Source: a virus
IMG/VR virus record: IMGVR_UViG_3300030329_005192
Span: 1 to 34,614 of that record
Strand: one strand, 5' to 3'
DNA: 34,614 bases
This document shows, piece by piece, positions 1 through 5,747 of the stretch (position 1 is the first letter of the stretch; every line of letters begins with the position of its first letter). Made by a program: the position numbers and the translations under genes. Under the pieces are notes generated by a model. It was not told where the DNA came from. It saw nothing but the letters and a program-made list of their open reading frames with translations, and ran no database searches.

Positions 1-50
1 CCCCCATGACCTCCTGACCCCCGCGACCCCCATGACCCCCGCCGACCCCC
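1..50. repeat. C5-tract tandem repeat, G-quadruplex potential on minus strand
   Basis: Five runs of five C residues lie at 1-5, 18-22, 27-31, 36-40 and 46-50. The last four are separated by only 4, 4 and 5 bases, so the minus strand has four G5 runs with short loops, a canonical G-quadruplex pattern. The repeating unit reads GACCCCC plus two or three bases. No gene is visible. It may be a packaging or terminal sequence, or a low-complexity end that stopped assembly. Confidence 0.7.
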
Positions 51-73
51 GCGTCGAGCGGGGCTGACGCAGC

Positions 74-143
74 AGAGGCGCTGATTTTCAACCTGTATAC
101 ACATCTTGGCGCCTCTTTATTCCGAGTAATCGTGTATACACAC
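74..143 (+). promoter_or_regulatory. Operator/leader region with two TGTATACA palindromes
   Basis: TGTATACA (94-101) and the perfect 10-bp palindrome GTGTATACAC (132-141) lie just upstream of the first gene, 39 bp apart centre to centre. The first sits inside an 8-bp inverted repeat, AGAGGCGC (74-81) with GCGCCTCT (109-116), followed by TTATT. A one-mismatch version of the second palindrome, GTGTCTACAC, occurs at 2760-2769 in the promoter of the ribbon-helix-helix gene, so the motif looks like a shared operator. No good -35 element is visible here. Confidence 0.5.
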
Positions 144-153
144 GGAGAACGAG

Positions 154-384
154 ATGGAATGTTTAGTTCCGAAATGCACAAACACCACGCGAACGCGCGG
201 GCTCTGCCACCCTCATTACCAGCAGGCGCGTGCGCGCGTGCGCGCAGGCAAAGCGACAGAAGAGGATCTCGTTCGGCGGGGCCTCATGTCTGCGCCTGGA
301 GAGCCGGGCTCGACCCCCGCCGTGAGCGCGCGCGGGATTTTCGACCTTGGCTCGGACGTGCGCGGCGACGGAGGTGAGGCATGA
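154..384 (+). CDS. Small Cys/His zinc-finger-like protein
   Basis: 76 aa, function not recognised. The N-terminus has a compact metal-binding pattern, Cys3 and Cys8 followed by Cys18 and His20/His22 (CLVPKC, then GLCHPHY), and is basic; the C-terminus is Gly-rich and acidic. The ATG at 154 is chosen because GGAG (144-147) lies six bases upstream; an in-phase alternative reading from 132 would start inside the operator palindrome. It is the first gene of a rightward operon and overlaps the next gene by ATGA at 381-384. Likely a small early DNA- or RNA-associated phage protein, but no specific role can be assigned. Confidence 0.6.
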   Translation: MECLVPKCTNTTRTRGLCHPHYQQARARVRAGKATEEDLVRRGLMSAPGEPGSTPAVSARGIFDLGSDVRGDGGEA

Positions 385-590
385 CGAAGCGAACACTTGT
401 GTGGCTCGACTCAGTCGGCGCGTTCCTGAACGCCGACACGCTCGAAACTCATCCGGCTGATCGAGCTGGAAATCCAATTCTCGACGAGGGCCAAATCGTT
501 CATCTCGACGACACGTGCGACGCGTGGCGCTCCTCGTTGAGCGCAGCCGACCGCGAGACGATCGCGAACGCGAGAGGAGGTAAAGCATGA
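381..590 (+). CDS. Small acidic hypothetical protein
   Basis: 69 aa, unrecognised. The ATG overlaps the stop of the preceding gene (ATGA), and its own stop overlaps the start of the Mom-like gene at 587 (ATGA), so the three are almost certainly co-translated. The sequence is acidic in the middle (PILDEGQIVHLDDTCDAW), with no signal peptide or membrane segment. GACGGAGGTGAGGC just upstream supplies the ribosome binding site. The tight coupling to the modification gene might suggest an accessory role, but nothing in the sequence proves it. Confidence 0.6.
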   Translation: MTKRTLVWLDSVGAFLNADTLETHPADRAGNPILDEGQIVHLDDTCDAWRSSLSAADRETIANARGGKA

Positions 591-1378
591 CGCTCTCGCA
601 ACGCTGGAATCTTGAGCGCGACAGCTACCGGCCGGCCGATGACGTGGCCTTCGACCCCACTCGCTACGAGGTTGCGCCGCTGGCGACCGATAACGCCGCC
701 AAAGCGTTCGTGATTCGCCACCATTACTCCAACACTTACCCCGTAGCGCGCTGGCGGTACGGCATGTGGGAGCGCGACGAGCTGGTCGGCGTCGCTGTGT
801 TCAGCGTACCTGCCGGCGCACACGTTCTCCGCAACGTGTTCGGAGACGCAGGCGCGGACGCGATCGAGCTGGGACGCTTCGTCTTGCTCGATCGCGTTCC
901 GCGTAACGGGGAGTCGTGGTTTCTGGCGCGGGCCAAGCGCGCACTCAAACGAGAGGGCGTTAGCGGAATCCTGTCGTTTTCCGATCCCCAGCCGCGCACG
1001 AACTCGCGAGGCGAGAGGATCTTCGGTGGTCACTTGGGCGTCATCTATCAGGCCAGTTCTGCCCTTTACGTCGGGCAAGCTCCGAAGCGAACGATCAGGC
1101 TGCTCGACGACGGCAGGGTTTTCTCGGCCCGCGCGCAGCAAAAGATCCGCAGCGGAGATCGTGGCTGGCGACCAGCGGCGGGGATTCTAGAGCGGGCCGG
1201 TGCGCCGCCTGCGCCGGAAGTCGAAGCCGACCGACGGGCTTGGCTTCGCGAGTGGTTGCCGCAGACGACGCGCACGCTGCGGCACCCCGGAAATCATCGC
1301 TATGCGTTTCCGCTGCACCGCAAGGCGCAGCCGATCCTCGGACAGCAGCGCTTCCCGAAGCTCGGACAGGCTTGTTGA
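587..1378 (+). CDS. Mom-like DNA base modification protein (GNAT-type fold)
   Basis: 263 aa. It carries the hallmarks I associate with the phage Mu Mom family, which alters adenine in phage DNA to resist host restriction: HHYS at 45-48, LVGVAVFSVP at 67-76, ELGRFVLLD at 94-102 followed by PRNGESWFL, SFSDP at 130-134, GHLGVIYQASSALYVG at 148-163, and a C-terminal HRYAFPL at 237-243, which recurs in many phage Mom relatives. The fold of Mom is GNAT-like. The start overlaps the upstream stop (ATGA), with AGAGGAGG just before it. Whether this protein adds the same methylcarbamoyl group as Mom is inference from family resemblance. Residues about 165-230 are a less conserved linker. It pairs logically with the C5 methyltransferase at 9245. 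Confidence 0.75.
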   Translation: MTLSQRWNLERDSYRPADDVAFDPTRYEVAPLATDNAAKAFVIRHHYSNTYPVARWRYGMWERDELVGVAVFSVPAGAHVLRNVFGDAGADAIELGRFVLLDRVPRNGESWFLARAKRALKREGVSGILSFSDPQPRTNSRGERIFGGHLGVIYQASSALYVGQAPKRTIRLLDDGRVFSARAQQKIRSGDRGWRPAAGILERAGAPPAPEVEADRRAWLREWLPQTTRTLRHPGNHRYAFPLHRKAQPILGQQRFPKLGQAC

Positions 1379-1492
1379 CCTAACCGGCAAGCATGAGCCC
1401 GCCCCGCCCTGCCAGCCCTGTGCTGCGCGGGGTTGAGGCGGTAGAGGACAACAGCCCCGAAATCGGGGTAAAATCAAAAAACGGAGGACAGC
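1379..1492. other. Intergenic region with small hairpin
   Basis: 114 bases without a convincing gene. A perfect CCCCG-AAAT-CGGGG hairpin lies at 1452-1465; an A-rich stretch rather than a T-run follows it, so it does not read as an intrinsic terminator on the + strand. A strong ribosome binding site, GGAGGA (about 1482-1487), precedes the next gene. Confidence 0.4.
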
Positions 1493-2104
1493 ATGAGTTC
1501 AACGGTTGATCGAGACGACGAGCTGCTCGTAATTGAGGTTCCGCATGGACGCGACCCCAGGGCGATCTCCTTTGCGAACGTAAGCGTGTTTGAGGAATGG
1601 CTCGACGAGCACTACGGGAGCAAAGGCGAGTTTATCGACTGGCTTTGCGACCAGCACGACATCGTCGATGGTGAAGACATCACGACGCTGCAAGCGTTGC
1701 AAATCGACCCGGACGAGATGCGCGCGTATTGGGCTCACGATCTCGCCGCGACCTACGTCCTCGACAACCGCGACGAGGCGCAAGCCATGCTTCAGCGATT
1801 ACAGCCGACGAGTGGCCCGCAGCTCGTCCACGGCGCGATCGGCATCGCGAACGCGATCCGCGAGTGGCTGAAGCCTGCATTCGAGACGCTTGAGGAACTG
1901 CGCGCCGAAATGCAAACGCAGCCCGACAGCGTGCTCCTGAGCGAGGACTGCGAGGACTGGCCGACGTTCGGCGGCGAGATGCCAGCCGAGGCTGCGATCG
2001 TCTCAGTGTGGTCGTGGGACGAAGAGCGAGTTTTGATTGGCGAAGGCGACCATCTGGAGATTGTCACTCGCGAGCAACTGCGCGCGGACTTCGGGAGCAA
2101 CTGA
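1493..2104 (+). CDS. Acidic hypothetical protein, 203 aa
   Basis: Not recognised. It is strongly acidic, with clusters such as DRDDELLVIEV and SEDCEDWPTFGGEMPAEA, and has no membrane segment or signal peptide. The middle (about 85-125) looks helical. The start has an excellent ribosome binding site, GGAGGA six bases upstream. The stop overlaps the start of the next gene by one base (TGATG), so the pair is coupled. Highly acidic early phage proteins of this kind are often DNA mimics or host-protein binders, but that is only a guess here. Confidence 0.6.
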   Translation: MSSTVDRDDELLVIEVPHGRDPRAISFANVSVFEEWLDEHYGSKGEFIDWLCDQHDIVDGEDITTLQALQIDPDEMRAYWAHDLAATYVLDNRDEAQAMLQRLQPTSGPQLVHGAIGIANAIREWLKPAFETLEELRAEMQTQPDSVLLSEDCEDWPTFGGEMPAEAAIVSVWSWDEERVLIGEGDHLEIVTREQLRADFGSN

Positions 2105-2469
2105 TGGGGATGAAAAACGACGAACTGAAGCAACTTCTGCGCGCGGCTGACGCGGCCTTTGTCGAGCGCATCACCCATTTCGACGGGGACAACGGCCACT
2201 GGGTGGTCAAAAATGAAGCCGGCGACCGGATTGAAACCGGCGTTCACGAAAATGCGCTGCTGACGCGCCTCGAATCTTGCGGCGTGACTTTTGAACCACT
2301 GGAGCATCCCGAGTGGCAAGCGTCGCTGCGGCGGTTTGAGTCAAAAAACGAAGCCGTCCTTGAGTCTGGCGGCGGCATTGCGCATAAGCTCGCGGACGCG
2401 GAATGGGCGAAGCTCGCGGAATTCCCAGGTGAAAATTTGAAGCGCATTGTGTGGGACGCGGAGGACTGA
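2104..2469 (+). CDS. Hypothetical protein, 121 aa
   Basis: Not recognised. The ATG at 2104 shares a base with the upstream stop and has GGGAG (2092-2096) at good spacing; an in-frame ATG six bases later is the alternative. The sequence is mixed charged, with GDNGHWVVKNEAGDRIETGVHENALLTRLESCG suggestive of a small alpha/beta domain (given here only in outline: VVKN at about residues 37-40 and LLTRLESCGV at about 53-62). No metal-binding or membrane motif is apparent. Part of the same rightward operon. Confidence 0.5.
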   Translation: MGMKNDELKQLLRAADAAFVERITHFDGDNGHWVVKNEAGDRIETGVHENALLTRLESCGVTFEPLEHPEWQASLRRFESKNEAVLESGGGIAHKLADAEWAKLAEFPGENLKRIVWDAED

Positions 2470-2482
2470 GGACGGGCTTGGG

Positions 2483-2746
2483 ATGACCGAGGTCGAAGCA
2501 GCGCACGTCGCGATGCGAGCAAACAAAGAGCTCGGCGACGACTTCACGATGTGGATGTCGAATCCCGACACGCTGCGGCGCTGGGCTCGCGAGTTTCGCG
2601 CGTCGAACGAGGATCTTGAGGTCCGCATTCGCGAGGCGATCACGACCCTAGACGGGCTGATTGGCGGCGACCCCCTTGCGACTGATGACTTGGCGGGAGC
2701 CCTGACCCCCGTGCGGGATGTCCTTGCCGCGACCCTTCAGGGTTGA
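2483..2746 (+). CDS. Small helical hypothetical protein
   Basis: 87 aa from the ATG at 2483; an earlier in-frame ATG at 2447 would overlap the preceding gene by 23 bases and lacks a clear ribosome binding site. The sequence is mostly helix-forming (residues about 1-60 rich in Ala, Glu and Arg, e.g. DTLRRWAREFRASNEDLEVR). No family recognised. It closes the left-end operon; the promoter of the next gene begins within its last codons. Confidence 0.5.
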   Translation: MTEVEAAHVAMRANKELGDDFTMWMSNPDTLRRWAREFRASNEDLEVRIREAITTLDGLIGGDPLATDDLAGALTPVRDVLAATLQG

Positions 2747-2770
2747 AACGGCGACCCGTGTGTCTACACT
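2743..2770 (+). promoter_or_regulatory. Sigma70-like promoter overlapped by palindromic operator
   Basis: TTGAAA (2743-2748), 16-bp spacer, TACACT (2765-2770). The -10 lies inside GTGTCTACAC (2760-2769), a one-mismatch copy of the GTGTATACAC palindrome at 132-141. A repressor bound there would block RNA polymerase. The ribbon-helix-helix protein directly downstream is the obvious candidate autoregulator. Confidence 0.5.
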
Positions 2771-2788
2771 TTGAAACAGGGGGAAAAG

Positions 2789-2971
2789 ATGTCTCGAACT
2801 GGACAGTATAAGGGTGACGCGGAGGCTGATTCGATCCTGCACATCAGGATTCCGACCTACCAGAAGGAGCTGATCCGCGCAGCCGCCGAGAAGAAGGGCC
2901 TTAGCCTGAGCGAGTTTGTCATCGACCTGACATACGCCGCCGCCCTGAAGATCATGGGCAAGAAGAAGTAA
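2789..2971 (+). CDS. Ribbon-helix-helix DNA-binding protein
   Basis: 60 aa. Residues about 15-50 fit the Arc/MetJ/antitoxin ribbon-helix-helix fold: a short beta strand (SILHIRIP) whose alternating residues would contact DNA, then a helix (YQKELIRAAAEKKG) and SLSEFVIDLTYAAALKI, where the LSxFV turn is typical. The C-terminus is basic (KIMGKKK). The ATG at 2789 is preferred over one at 2771 because GGGGGA (2778-2783) lies five bases upstream. It likely acts as a dimeric or higher-order repressor. A palindrome over its own -10 element suggests autoregulation. No toxin partner is visible: the next gene is on the other strand. Confidence 0.75.
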   Translation: MSRTGQYKGDAEADSILHIRIPTYQKELIRAAAEKKGLSLSEFVIDLTYAAALKIMGKKK

Positions 2972-2972
2972 G

Positions 2973-3152
2973 CTAGTCGCTCGCCTCGTCCACAATCCGC
3001 GTGACGCACTCAAAGCAATACGTGGCCTTCGTCGTCTCAAGGTCCGCAACTGAGACGACCTCCACCCTGCCCTCGTTCGTGCATTGACCGTCGAGCGGCC
3101 AGTGCGCCTCGCATTGGGTCGGTGAGAACTGGTCGCGCAGCAGGCCGCTCAT
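2973..3152 (-). CDS. Small four-cysteine zinc-ribbon-like protein
   Basis: 59 aa, short but well supported. Its ATG overlaps the stop of the upstream minus-strand nuclease gene (ATGA at 3152-3149). Two cysteine pairs are spaced as in a zinc ribbon: QCEAHWPLDGQC in the first half and CFEC near the end. The stop abuts the end of the converging ribbon-helix-helix gene. Function unknown; it is the last gene of the leftward early operon. Confidence 0.55.
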   Translation of the reverse strand: MSGLLRDQFSPTQCEAHWPLDGQCTNEGRVEVVSVADLETTKATYCFECVTRIVDEASD

Positions 3153-3502
3153 TCATCGTCCTGGGTCGGCTCAGTCAGCCGGTAGTCGCGAAAGACCGCG
3201 AGCCGCTGCACGACTAGGCACTCGTCGATCCCGTCGCGCTCTCGATGAGCTACGACCACGGGCTCCTGGTGCTCGCGCGCCGCAGCCTCGGCTTGGTGGC
3301 ACGCATCCAGCAGCAACTGAAACGTGATGCGCTTGCCGTGCTTGACCTCAAGACTCCACCACTGACTCTCGGAGCCGTCGAGATTGACCGCGTCGTTCTT
3401 GCCACCGGACTTGTCGCCGTAGTCCGCGCCACGTCGCTTGAGGCCGAAGACCGCTGCGATCTTGGCCTCCCAGTGCTTCCATGTAGCGGGCGGCTTAGGC
3501 AC
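3149..3502 (-). CDS. PD-(D/E)XK nuclease, possible Holliday-junction-resolvase-like
   Basis: 117 aa from the GTG at 3502, chosen because GGGA lies eight bases upstream and the conserved region begins there; the longer open frame back to 3694 reads as unstructured Ser/Arg-rich translation over a neighbouring gene. The N-terminus WKHWEAKIAAVFGLKR (about 8-23) gives a first-helix Glu, KNDAVNLDG (about 35-43) the catalytic Asp, and SLEVKHGKR (about 50-58) the ExK core. The following QLLLDACHQAEAAA helix and VVVAHRE strand fit small phage endonucleases and resolvases of this fold. Probable role in recombination or replication intermediate processing; the exact substrate is inferred only. Confidence 0.6.
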   Translation of the reverse strand: MPKPPATWKHWEAKIAAVFGLKRRGADYGDKSGGKNDAVNLDGSESQWWSLEVKHGKRITFQLLLDACHQAEAAAREHQEPVVVAHRERDGIDECLVVQRLAVFRDYRLTEPTQDDE

Positions 3503-3563
3503 TCGTTTTCTCCCAGCGCAGTTAGTGGACGCTGATGGCGTCAAACGACCTGCGCAAAGGCCC

Positions 3564-3875
3564 CTAGGGCTGCGAGGCAATTCGGTGTCCGAGCTTGTCG
3601 GTCGCCTTGACGTTGACATCAATGAATCGGAACCACTCTCGGAGGTGATGCCATGACCAGCGAAAGTCCGGGCGCCGCTGCTCGAATTTCTCATGGCATC
3701 GAAATCCGGCTGCGCTTGCGTTGTGGTGCAAAAAGATCGGCGGGGTGCCGTCCTTCGACAGCGTTCCGTCCCAGACGTAGACGCCGTCGAGGTCGGACTC
3801 GATCAGCCGGTTGCACTCGTCGCATCGGATGACGGGACACGACAATCCGTCGATTAAAAGCATTTCCAAGCTCAT
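3564..3875 (-). CDS. CxxC-containing hypothetical protein
   Basis: 103 aa. A CDEC pair (residues 18-21) begins a possible treble-clef-like element, followed by a Trp/Asp-rich strand region, HHNASAAGFRCHEKF (about 50-64), and a C-terminal aromatic helix (WSWHHLREWFRFIDV). Conserved-looking Cys and His residues suggest zinc binding. The ATG has GGGAG upstream in the end of the preceding gene. It sits between a HTH protein and the nuclease in the leftward operon. The 61-base gap after it holds nothing obvious. Confidence 0.55.
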   Translation of the reverse strand: MSLEMLLIDGLSCPVIRCDECNRLIESDLDGVYVWDGTLSKDGTPPIFLHHNASAAGFRCHEKFEQRRPDFRWSWHHLREWFRFIDVNVKATDKLGHRIASQP

Positions 3876-4109
3876 TCAATGATCTCCCTGAGCGTCTTGG
3901 CCGCCAGTTTCATCGACTTGGCCCCACCGGACGCCCGACCGAATCTCGTAGATCGCGCGCTCCGACATGCGGTGCGACAACGCGACCTCGCGAACCGGCT
4001 TTCCGTCCGCCAGCTCGCGTTTGATGACGCGCACGCGGTCCTCGTCGAGCCGTCGATAGCCCAGCCCGAGTCGCCGCTTTTCTGCAAAAAAGCCTTCCTC
4101 ACGAGTCAT
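3876..4109 (-). CDS. Small HTH DNA-binding protein
   Basis: 77 aa from the ATG at 4109. Residues about 22-60 form a helix-turn-helix of the kind found in phage HTH_23/Mor-like proteins: RVIKRELADGKPVREVALSH then RMSERAIYEIRSGVRW, where the IRSGxxW tail is typical. The basic N-terminus (EKRRLGLGYRR) may add DNA contacts. The start overlaps the upstream wHTH gene by 11 bases. Its stop lies immediately before the next start at 3875. Likely regulator of early genes or a replication-origin binder; the target is unknown. Confidence 0.65.
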   Translation of the reverse strand: MTREEGFFAEKRRLGLGYRRLDEDRVRVIKRELADGKPVREVALSHRMSERAIYEIRSGVRWGQVDETGGQDAQGDH

Positions 4110-4557
4110 TTGTGCGCCTGCTCTCAATTGCGCGGACCCACGCAGCAAACGTGGCATTCGACACAGGTTGTCGAGCCAGTTCGCGTAGGTCGAGCGAACC
4201 CGTACCTTGCCGCCCAGAGGAATCAACGTGCGAACACAAGGTCTGCTCAAGCTCGTGGAAAAATCGCTTCTGGCCGCGAAAAATGCGCAGCAACAATTCA
4301 GGGTCGATGACCCAACGCGACGAACCCGCTAATGACCCGGCGAAACGGCCCTTGGCATCGCGTGTCGCGTCAGCCTCGTCGAGTTGCTCCAAACGCGCCC
4401 AGCCCGCTTCGACCAAATCGTTGAGCACTGTCAACGCATGTTGGCGAGTCAGACGAGTGCGACTGCAAATGTCGATTTGCGACAGGCCATACGGGAAAAG
4501 CATTAGCATTTGTGCCGCCTCAAGCACTGATCGCGCGTACTGTGAATTTGTCTGCAA
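4099..4557 (-). CDS. Winged-helix DNA-binding protein
   Basis: 152 aa starting at TTG 4557, supported by GAGGGA at close spacing. Residues about 15-60 look like a winged helix (MLMLFPYGLSQIDICSRT, then RLTRQHALTVLNDLVEAGWA), similar in pattern to IclR/MarR-type N-terminal domains; the rest is helical with a basic C-terminus. First gene after a 280-base stretch without a recognisable gene, so it may have its own promoter. Downstream overlap with the small HTH gene implies co-translation. Could be a transcriptional regulator or a replication initiator accessory protein. Confidence 0.6.
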   Translation of the reverse strand: MQTNSQYARSVLEAAQMLMLFPYGLSQIDICSRTRLTRQHALTVLNDLVEAGWARLEQLDEADATRDAKGRFAGSLAGSSRWVIDPELLLRIFRGQKRFFHELEQTLCSHVDSSGRQGTGSLDLRELARQPVSNATFAAWVRAIESRRTNDS

Positions 4558-4835
4558 AGTCCCTCTGTCCGCATCTGCTCAGACCTCTCCTCTCCCCGCA
4601 TCCATTGCAGGTCGAAGAGTCGGTCTGTGCTCTGTCTTGCAGAGCCGCTCAGGTAGGCGGGGGCTAACCGCGCATCCTGCGGAAGTTGCTTTCACCACGA
4701 AGGCCCTGGCTGCGACACGCGCTCTTCCGTTTCACTCTCGCGTTGCTGGAATGTCGCCTCCCGTGGTACCCCGGCTCTCCAGCAGGCCAAGGTGAATTCA
4801 AACTACGCGCCACCGTTATCCGTCCGCGCAGTTCG
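4558..4835. other. Stretch with no convincing gene
   Basis: On the minus strand a 62-codon frame runs 4852-4664 (GTG start) but is Arg/Ser-rich without recognisable motifs, and overlaps the end of the gene upstream. Purine-rich stretches on the minus strand near 4590-4610 and the strong ribosome binding site at about 4559-4565 lead into the winged-helix gene. A promoter here is possible but no confident -35/-10 pair was found. Confidence 0.35.
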
Positions 4836-5258
4836 TTAAAACTCCTCGTCACCCCCTACGGCCCGCAGCGAGCGCTCCTGCGCAACTACGCGGCGCTCTT
4901 TCGCCACGCGCTCTTGGCGCTCTCGATCGCGCCGTTCGTTGCTGGTTTCTGGTTTTTTCCACGGGCCATCGAGGCCCAACTCGATCCGTGGCTCTAGCTT
5001 TTCCAGCCGGAACACAGACTCAGGCGTAAAGAACCTTCGCGGGTCGAACCCGTCCTCCACTCGCAGGCCGCGATGGAAGTGCACGTAACCGTGGACCGCT
5101 GCGACGAGATCCTCGGCCGAATAGCCGTCGTCGAGCAGGCGGTCGAGGAGCTTGCGCCGCGCACCGCGCAGAGACGGAAGCGTGCGTTTGCCGTAATGCG
5201 CAAATGCCTTGCGGATCAAAGCCCACGCTTCGTCCGCGTCGCTCAAGCGCGACCCCAC
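4836..5258 (-). CDS. Phage replication-type helical protein (helicase-loader/organiser C-domain-like)
   Basis: 140 aa. The pattern AWALIRKAFAHYGKRTLP, then LLDRLLDDGYSAEDLVAAVHG, HFHRGLRVEDGFDPRRFFTP and SVFRLEKLEPRI is typical of the C-terminal domain of phage replisome organisers or helicase-loading proteins (a helix, a GYSxEDLxxA turn, a short-range FxxPExxFR element). The C-terminus is a charged Arg/Glu helix. Two starts are possible: GTG 5258, or TTG 5246, which overlaps the upstream stop (TTGA) and has GGGG five bases before it. It follows a winged-helix protein, so the two may act as one split initiator. Functional assignment is by pattern only. Confidence 0.5.
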   Translation of the reverse strand: MGSRLSDADEAWALIRKAFAHYGKRTLPSLRGARRKLLDRLLDDGYSAEDLVAAVHGYVHFHRGLRVEDGFDPRRFFTPESVFRLEKLEPRIELGLDGPWKKPETSNERRDRERQERVAKERRVVAQERSLRAVGGDEEF

Positions 5259-5512
5259 AGCGTGGAGCGATCTCGCTTTTTCCCAGTGTTGACGACGCGG
5301 CCCATTTTGACCAGCTCGCCGCGCCGGGGACGCTCCGTGTCCCCACTCATGTTCAGAATGTTCTGCAGTTCGCGATCCGTTTTCGGCCCGCTCAGCAACA
5401 CATTCAGAATTGATTCATGGTCGCGCCGAATGCGTATCGGCTGCGCTGCCATGCGCTCGGCTGCGTCTCGACTGGTTTCAGATGTCGCCGCGAACGGCAA
5501 ACTGGACTGCAT
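5243..5512 (-). CDS. Winged-helix protein, replication-module type
   Basis: 89 aa. The ATG at 5512 has a very strong GGGGGGAAG ribosome binding site; ATG 5452 is the weaker alternative. Residues about 33-85 fit a small winged helix: SILNVLLSGPKTDRELQNIL, then RPRRGELVKMGRVVNTGKKR and a final TLWGR strand, a form common in phage replication initiators where the wing ends in xxWGR. Its stop overlaps the possible TTG start of the next gene. Probably binds DNA at the origin or an early promoter. Confidence 0.6.
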   Translation of the reverse strand: MQSSLPFAATSETSRDAAERMAAQPIRIRRDHESILNVLLSGPKTDRELQNILNMSGDTERPRRGELVKMGRVVNTGKKRDRSTLWGRA

Positions 5513-5522
5513 TCTTCCCCCC

Positions 5523-5702
5523 TCAGTGCAGCAATCTTTGAGGGCGACGAAGCAGAACTCGGCGCAGATACACGTCCCGTGCGCACTCCCAGCAGCGCCG
5601 AAACGAAAAATGCGGCCGGGGACGCTGGACGATGAACGACCACACCCGACCGCAATCTATGCACTCACACTCGATTTTGCGCGCTTGCTTCTCACCCACC
5701 AC
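5523..5702 (-). CDS. Small CxxC...CxxC zinc-finger protein
   Basis: 59 aa from GTG 5702 (or 58 from GTG 5699). Residues 14-17 CIDC and 38-41 CWEC, 20 residues apart, form a classic zinc-ribbon pair; the C-terminus is an Arg/Leu-rich helix. The stop codon overlaps the strong ribosome binding site of the next gene (5512), consistent with coupled translation. The start lacks a good ribosome binding site, which lowers confidence. It is the first reading frame downstream of the 5732-5747 operator, so it may be the first gene of a separately controlled transcript. Confidence 0.45.
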   Translation of the reverse strand: MVGEKQARKIECECIDCGRVWSFIVQRPRPHFSFRRCWECARDVYLRRVLLRRPQRLLH

Positions 5703-5731
5703 AGGAGAGAAACAAAAACTTATCCTTTGCG

Positions 5732-5747
5732 CAACAACTTGTTGTTA
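5732..5747. promoter_or_regulatory. Palindromic operator CAACAAC-TT-GTTGTTA
   Basis: A 16-bp inverted repeat with one mismatch, overlapping the stop codon of the repressor gene (TAA, 5747-5745). A perfect version (CAACAAC TT GTTGTTG) occurs at 7450-7465. Two copies flanking the regulator genes suggest operators for one repressor, controlling the leftward early operon here and the rightward operon there. Confidence 0.6.

Noticed and set aside
500-1141. 213-codon minus-strand frame over the Mom-like gene
   Set aside because: No recognisable motif, no ribosome binding site; the + strand protein has family-level motifs across the same bases.
1452-1465. CCCCG-AAAT-CGGGG hairpin as a terminator
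   Set aside because: Short stem, and no T-run follows on either strand in the needed position.
1393-1509. 38-codon + strand frame starting ATG 1393, overlapping the next gene start
   Set aside because: No ribosome binding site and no motif; the strong GGAGGA serves the gene at 1493.
2789-2971. Toxin-antitoxin module based on the ribbon-helix-helix protein
   Set aside because: No toxin-sized partner follows on the same strand; the next gene is convergent and unrelated.
3503-3694. N-terminal extension of the PD-(D/E)XK nuclease frame
   Set aside because: It overlaps the neighbouring gene and reads as Ser/Arg-rich noise; GTG 3502 has GGGA at correct spacing and begins the conserved part.
4664-4852. 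62-codon minus-strand frame with GTG start
   Set aside because: Arg/Ser-rich, no motif, overlaps the previous gene's end; noted only as unassigned sequence.
5404-5664. 86-codon minus-strand frame starting ATG 5664
   Set aside because: It is out of frame with both the CxxC...CxxC protein and the winged-helix gene, which have motifs and better start signals.
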